DNA of 64,000 nt from Pseudocercospora fijiensis CIRAD86 (Eukaryota > Ascomycota > Dothideomycetes > Mycosphaerellales > Mycosphaerellaceae), in contig NW_006921556.1 of assembly GCF_000340215.1 (NCBI RefSeq), positions 88,645 to 152,644 on the forward strand, in the 5' to 3' direction. Of this stretch, positions 58,933 to 64,000 are shown one piece after another. The position numbers were made by a program, and so were the translations under genes. Each line of letters starts with the position of its first letter. Positions within the stretch are counted from its first letter, which is position 1. Below the pieces are notes generated by a model. That model was not told the DNA's origin. It did no database searches and saw nothing but the letters and a program-made list of their open reading frames with translations.

Positions 58933-60559
58933 CTGTACTCGACTACGCCTATATAGAGCGAGGTATCGTACTAGACTCTATCTTCGGCTATTGCGTCCCG
59001 TTCTATAATATACCGACTATTCCCGACGACGACCCGCGCGACCTACTTATAATAGTAGTCGACACTTTCCTCGACTAGCGATTCGGCGTTAGTAGCCGCT
59101 AGACGCTCTAGTGTAGAACACTCGATTGCCTAGAGTGCGAAGCCGACGGTGTTTGCCTAGGCCCTCTTAAAGAGGATATTAACGCGTAGAAGTCGACTGT
59201 CGCCGAATTGCGTACCGAGCTAGATAAGACTTATACGACGCCTTACCGCTACGCTCCTATCTACTAAATCGGGACTGCCGCGACGATTAACACCTAGCGC
59301 GATGCCTATAACCGGTACTTTAGTCCTAATCCTAACTATACTCGCTATATCTACGTCGCTGCTCTCGTCGCGCTTAACGGCGAGTCTCGCTATCCCGTCT
59401 ATATTATCCGGCGTTACCTAAATATACCCGACGGCCTAGGACTTGTCGAATATATCGCATCCCTTTCGGACCGCGATCTACAGACTACTCGTACGCTTAT
59501 TATCTCTACTCGCGAGGCCTTTATTTAGGAGACACTTATACCCGGCCCGGCGTACCGCAAGCGATATAACCGCCTAGCTTAGTTTTAGGATCGGCTGCGG
59601 CTATGTTAGTAGAAGGACGAATTGTAACTACGGAATCTCGAGGTAGTCGATTATCGAATAGAGCGTAGAGACCGTACTAATAACACTATTAGAGAACTCT
59701 AGATTGCCCGCAATACTTAATTGTACGATAAGTATCGATCCGATAATACGTTTCGTCTCGCTAACTTACGCGCCGCGTGTCCGTCTATCGTTATATATAA
59801 CGAGGCATACTACTTCCGGGCGCAGTTCTTACTCTAAACGGACGCTATATAGAATCTCTTTAATAACGCGTATACGGTAGCCGTATTTACTATAGCGACT
59901 CTATTAGCTACCGATCTTAACGACTTCGCTATACTTACTCGGTTTCTATTCCGTCGTATCCTTAAACTATAGGACGCCCGAGATCGGACCGACCTTATCT
60001 TTAGATTTTCGGACGTTACCGATGCCGTTATATACTATAGCCGTTTCTAACGCGACTACGGCCTCCGATAGAGCGCTATTCCCGAAGACCTGCGAATCTA
60101 TCGTATAGCTCTACTATCTCGCCGCGTCTATACTAGCGCTATATACTTTCGCGATATCGTCCTCTAAATACTTAACCCTAAAGCCCTACGTAGGCCCCTC
60201 GACGACGATAACTAGATATATCTAACGACATTCGCCTTTAGCCTCTACGTCCTCCGACGCTCTAAGGGAAACTAACTTAAGATCCGCGACTATACTATAA
60301 CCTTAGGGGACGACATTCCTCTATAGTAAGTCGTTAACGTTAAGGTGCAATATACTCCTATTTCCTAAGTAGAATACCGCGCCGCTTACTATCGCTTCGC
60401 TAAGCGTATCGATAAGCTAGACCGCGGTATTAAGCGCCCCTCTACTACGCTAACTTACGAGGCACTATTTCGCTAGCTTAGTCTCCGTACCGCCTATCCT
60501 CTCCTCGCCGCTATCGCCGACCGAAGGCTAACCTCCTCTACGCTAACTCTTTAATCCCT

Positions 60560-60691
60560 ATAAGTCTATTACGCTGTAGACTATTTTGCCGGCTAGCGAA
60601 AACTAGTAGACGTATACGACTATTTCGCTAGCCGGTAAAGTAGTCTATAGTCTAACCGTCCGCCGCTACTTTCTCGCTAATATAACTCTAG
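60560..60691 (+). other. Intron 2 of SNF2 gene B copy 2 with an inverted P1 pair
   Basis: The donor is ATAAGT and the acceptor CTCTAG. It has TTTGCCGGCTAGCGAAA near 60585 and TTTCGCTAGCCGGTAAA near 60623, an inverted pair with one transition mismatch. Confidence 0.72.
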
Positions 60692-61791
60692 CGCCTTATA
60701 TTAGATAACAACCTAGGACTTCTTCTAGTTCTATATAAAGGGCTCTACGCCCCTTCCCGCCCTAAGCCGTCGCGTAGATCGACTCGTCTATCTAGTCCGC
60801 CTATCTCCGAAGTACCTAGCGATACTATAGCTCGTCTACGTATATATTATCTAGCTTTCGTCTAAGTTAGTGTTCTAGGTCGAAGAGCTACTTAATTACT
60901 AACTCCTCGACCTCGTATTAGAGTTATATTAGATCCGACACTCTACTATCTATACCGGTATAACGTACGCTAAGCGCGCTACCGCCGAGGATGCCTTTAA
61001 TAATAATCCCCGAACCTAGGCTATTATCCTATCCTCGCGTACTAATACGGAGTCTATTAATCTGTATTACGGTATATACGTATAGTATATCGTAGATGTC
61101 GTCGACTTTAGTAAGAAGAACTCGATCGTTAATCGTTATACTCGCGTAGGATAGACTTACGCCGTTATAGTATTCGAATTAAGCCTCGTCGACACTATCG
61201 ACTCGCGCTACTAGTAGACCTTCTATCTCGACATTTAGGAGCGGCTTACTATAGTAGTCTTACCGCCCGACCGGCTTATAGATAAAGAGATCTACTATAT
61301 CTAGTTAGACGAGATCGTACGAGCCCGTAGTGCTACCGGTGCGCCCCCTATAACCCGATTCCGTAAACACGCTAATACTAATATTAGATAGCGTATAGCC
61401 GACGCCTATATACGCAAGTCCTACGGCATTCGCTACTAGATGTTAGATGCTACGTAGGGCTGTATCTCCGACCTAACCTATAAGAATCTCGTCCCGGTCG
61501 AAGCTATCTTTCGCCTATTACTCGGCGGTACGATAGCGGGAGAAGTCGCTACTATCGTCGACCGCTAGTAGCCCGCGCTAGATAACTTCTTTTAGGCCGA
61601 TAAGCGTAACCTAGACCGTACGGGAGGATGCGACTACGAGCATCTTAAGTACGCTACGGCGTAATATCTATACTACGACGACGTTACTAAGGATATCCGT
61701 CCGATTCGACTTATATAGTACCTTTACTATTTCGCTATCGAGGCCCTCGCTATAGGTCAATACGACTCTACTATTATTCCTAATTAGTATA

Positions 61792-61882
61792 GTAAGTCGC
61801 ACTATACGTTGTTATCTATTTCGCCGTCTAGTATAGTAGTTATTACCTCCGTTACCGGTCGAATTACTAATACCCTTTATAG
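61792..61882 (+). other. Intron 3 of SNF2 gene B copy 2, 91 bp
   Basis: The donor is GTAAGT and the acceptor TTATAG. A P1 relic, TTTCGCCGTCTAG, lies near 61819. It matches 5493-5583. Confidence 0.65.
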
Positions 61883-62524
61883 TATATCTTAAGTACGTTT
61901 AGCGGCGTACTCCTAACTGCGACGCCGATTTTGCCCGGGCCGTGCAAAACATCGGCTACTACGCTCCTACTCTCGCGCCCCTCGTCCGAAGATTTCGGAG
62001 TTTTACCGGTCCCTTCGATAATTATAATAATAATAGTAACTATAGAGTTACTACTCCCTCCCTTAGAACGCCGTCTAACTACGAACCTAACCGTATAGGT
62101 ATATAGCTATACTTACTAGGCAGTTAGGCCGGCTCTCCTATTCGCCCTAACTTTAGCGACTCCGTCGGAGATGCTAGCGCTATAGACGAGCTAACCCTAC
62201 GCGCTCGTTACTCAACTAAGCGATCTCTTACTCTACTAGTCGCTCCGTATCCTCGCCTAGCCGACGATATATTAGCTTATGCTAAGCGCGTTAAGCTAGC
62301 GGCCGGCGCCTCGTCTATAGTGCTAGTCGAGAGTAGCGACGCCGAGGATGCTAAGTAAGGCGTAGGTGCACTCGTACGGGCCCTATATATAGAGAGTAGA
62401 TAGTAATATAGATCTCCTCGAGTAGGCCTCTACGGGACGACTAGTAAGCACGCGTATCCTAGGCGTTAGGTCCTATAGGTTACCGACTAGGCGCGCGTAT
62501 AGATAGTCTAGTCTATATACTAAA

Positions 62525-64000
62525 TTCTACTAGTAAAAATCGGGCTTAGGGCTAGTATAAAAAGTGACTAAATTTAAGTAATTAGTATAGTTCTAGAAGG
62601 GTTATAGGTCCTAAACGACGGCTAGAATAGTCTAGTATTTAATAGGGCCTCGCTACGTCGCCGTCGCTATTATTTGTTTTAGGCTTTCTCGGGCTAGGGC
62701 TGCCAAGCGTTACACTAGGGTTGCCAAGCGTTACACTAGGGCTGCCAAGCGTTACACTAGGGCTGCCAAGCGTTACACTTGCCTAGAAGTATTTTTAATA
62801 AATTAATAAAAATACTAGGGCGGTTTCTACGTATTATACTCGATATAATAGGCCTAGAACTACGACTTAGAAGTAGTATACTAGTAGTAATAGGGGTTAG
62901 GGGGGTCCTACTACTATATAGGGTAGCCAAGCGTTACACTAGGGCTGCCAAGCGTTACACTTGCCTAGAAGTATTTTTAATAAATTAATAAAAATACTAG
63001 GACGGTTTCTACGTATTATACTCGATATATTAGGCCTAGAACTACGACTTAGAAGTATTATACTAGTAATAATAAGGGTTAAAAGTATAGGGTCCTATAA
63101 AAGGTAGGTAGAAATTCAAAGGAATTTAAATCAAATCTCTAAGTAAGTAAATAAATTATATTAAATAGTATCGAACGTTCTAGCTATTAAATAAGTAGTA
63201 TAGAATAGTTGTACTAATATTTTTAGTCCCAAGTACTAATGAAAATTAGCTAAGAATTCAAGGGAACTAGAATAAAATATCTAAGTAAGTAAATTAATCG
63301 TAGTAAATTTCTACTAACCATCTACGATATTTTAACGGCTAAATAGCTAGTATAGGGTTAGGGTTCGATTTAATTAGGGTAATATAGTATAGTATTAGGG
63401 CTATTCTACTAGTAAAAATCGGGCTTAGGGCTAGTATAAAAAGTGACTAAATTTAAGTAATTAGTATAGTTCTAGAAGGGTTATAGGTCCTAAACGACGG
63501 CTAGAATAGTCTAGTATTTAATAGGGCCTCGCTACGTCGCCGTCGCTATTATTTGTTTTAGGCTTTCTCGGGCTAGGGCTGCTAAGCGTTACACTAGGGT
63601 TGCCAAGCGTTACACTAGGGCTGCCAAGCGTTACACTAGGGCTGCTAAGCGTTACACTTGCCTAGAAGTATTTTTAATAAATTAATAAAAATACTAGGGC
63701 GGTTTCTACGTATTATACTCGATATAATAGGCCTAGAACTACGACTTAGAAGTAGTATACTAGTAGTAATAGGGGTTATAAGGGTCCTACTACTATATAG
63801 GGTAGCTAAGCGTTACACTCGGGCTGCTAAGCGTTACACTTGCCTAGAAGTATTTTTAATAAATTAATAAAAATACTAGGACGACTTCTACGTATTATAC
63901 TCGATATATTAGGCCTAGAACTACGACTTAGAAGTATTCTACTAGTAATAATGAGGGTTCTAAGTGTAGGGTCTTATAAAAATTAGGTGAAATCAAAGGA
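62525..64000. repeat. Subtelomere-like satellite block, second occurrence
   Basis: Macro-units start at 62525 and 63404 (879 bp apart). Each has a run of AAGCGTTACACT units, then 182-bp subrepeats (62780/62962 and 63659/63841). It is very similar to 37414-39560. It begins inside the duplicated block and continues past the window end. Confidence 0.92.

Larger units (their letters stand above)
57960..62358 (+). pseudogene. SNF2-type helicase gene B, copy 2, decayed
   Basis: Same structure as copy 1, with fewer mutations. Walker A is at 58701-58742 (GAILADDAGTSKTI). The motif II candidate near 59794-59811 reads NEAYYF. Introns are at 58808-58932, 60560-60691 and 61792-61882. The frame ends at TAA 62356-62358. 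The readable N-terminal part (DDPEVLALGPLRLSRRLPSP near 58012) shows it as clearly as copy 1. Readable start around 57965. Gene A and module e precede it on the same strand. Both copies are dead, so any active parent lies elsewhere. Confidence 0.8.
56301..62524. repeat. 6.2-kb duplicated block, copy 2, truncated by satellite DNA
   Basis: It aligns with 2-6235. It is somewhat less mutated than copy 1: CpA and CpG are often kept where copy 1 has TpA (for example CCGGGCGCAG near 59817 against CTAGGCGTAG in copy 1). It stops abruptly at 62524/62525, where TTCTACTAG satellite begins. Confidence 0.93.

Noticed and set aside
1..64000. tRNA and rRNA genes
   Set aside because: I looked for tRNA-like cloverleaf arms and conserved rRNA segments and saw none. 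A covariance-model search would be decisive.

Overview
The window looks like subtelomeric or otherwise gene-poor DNA from a filamentous ascomycete (Pezizomycotina) in which repeat-induced point mutation (RIP) has destroyed nearly everything. TpA is very common. CpA and TpG are scarce. In-frame stops are mostly TAG, as expected if CAG and TGG codons were converted. TTAGGG-type telomere motifs occur at 18557-18573 and 38426-38440. I see no intact protein gene, tRNA or rRNA. The longest open frames belong to tandem repeats. Protein families were recognised by reading through stops, so the genes are annotated as pseudogenes.

Layout. 1-6235 and 56301-62524 are two nearly colinear copies of one block. 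Each holds an unrecognised gene (A) followed by an SNF2-type helicase gene (B). 7245-14028 is a diverged SNF2 paralogue (B'). 14215-18573 holds tandem arrays, one unrecognised relic and a fossil telomere motif. 18604-20640 has direct repeats and an SF1 (NFX1/ZNFX1-like) helicase relic. 21451-28782 has two unrecognised relics. 29200-35388 is a third SNF2-type helicase relic (C). 35700-40690 is minisatellite and satellite DNA. 40691-42465 is an AT-rich domain. 42466-49080 has a less mutated island, an unrecognised relic and a RecQ-type helicase relic with an N-terminal Cys/His motif, of the kind often found near fungal telomeres. 49151-54006 is mostly unassigned, with one minus-strand relic. 54565-57562 holds a third family (D) and gene A copy 2. 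Satellite DNA returns at 62525 and truncates the second block.

The most unusual signal is in the introns. Every intron I can delimit in A, B and B' carries one or two copies of a short palindrome related to TTTGCCGGCCGGCAAA (P1), usually as a facing pair. The introns of helicase C carry a different palindrome, CTTTAGGTATATACCTAAAG (P2). P1 also occurs between genes and is part of a 48-bp tandem array at 17184-18180. Five copies of one TATA-containing module precede members of the A, B and D families, so these genes look like parts of one dispersed multi-gene element family. All splice sites and families are by-eye inferences.
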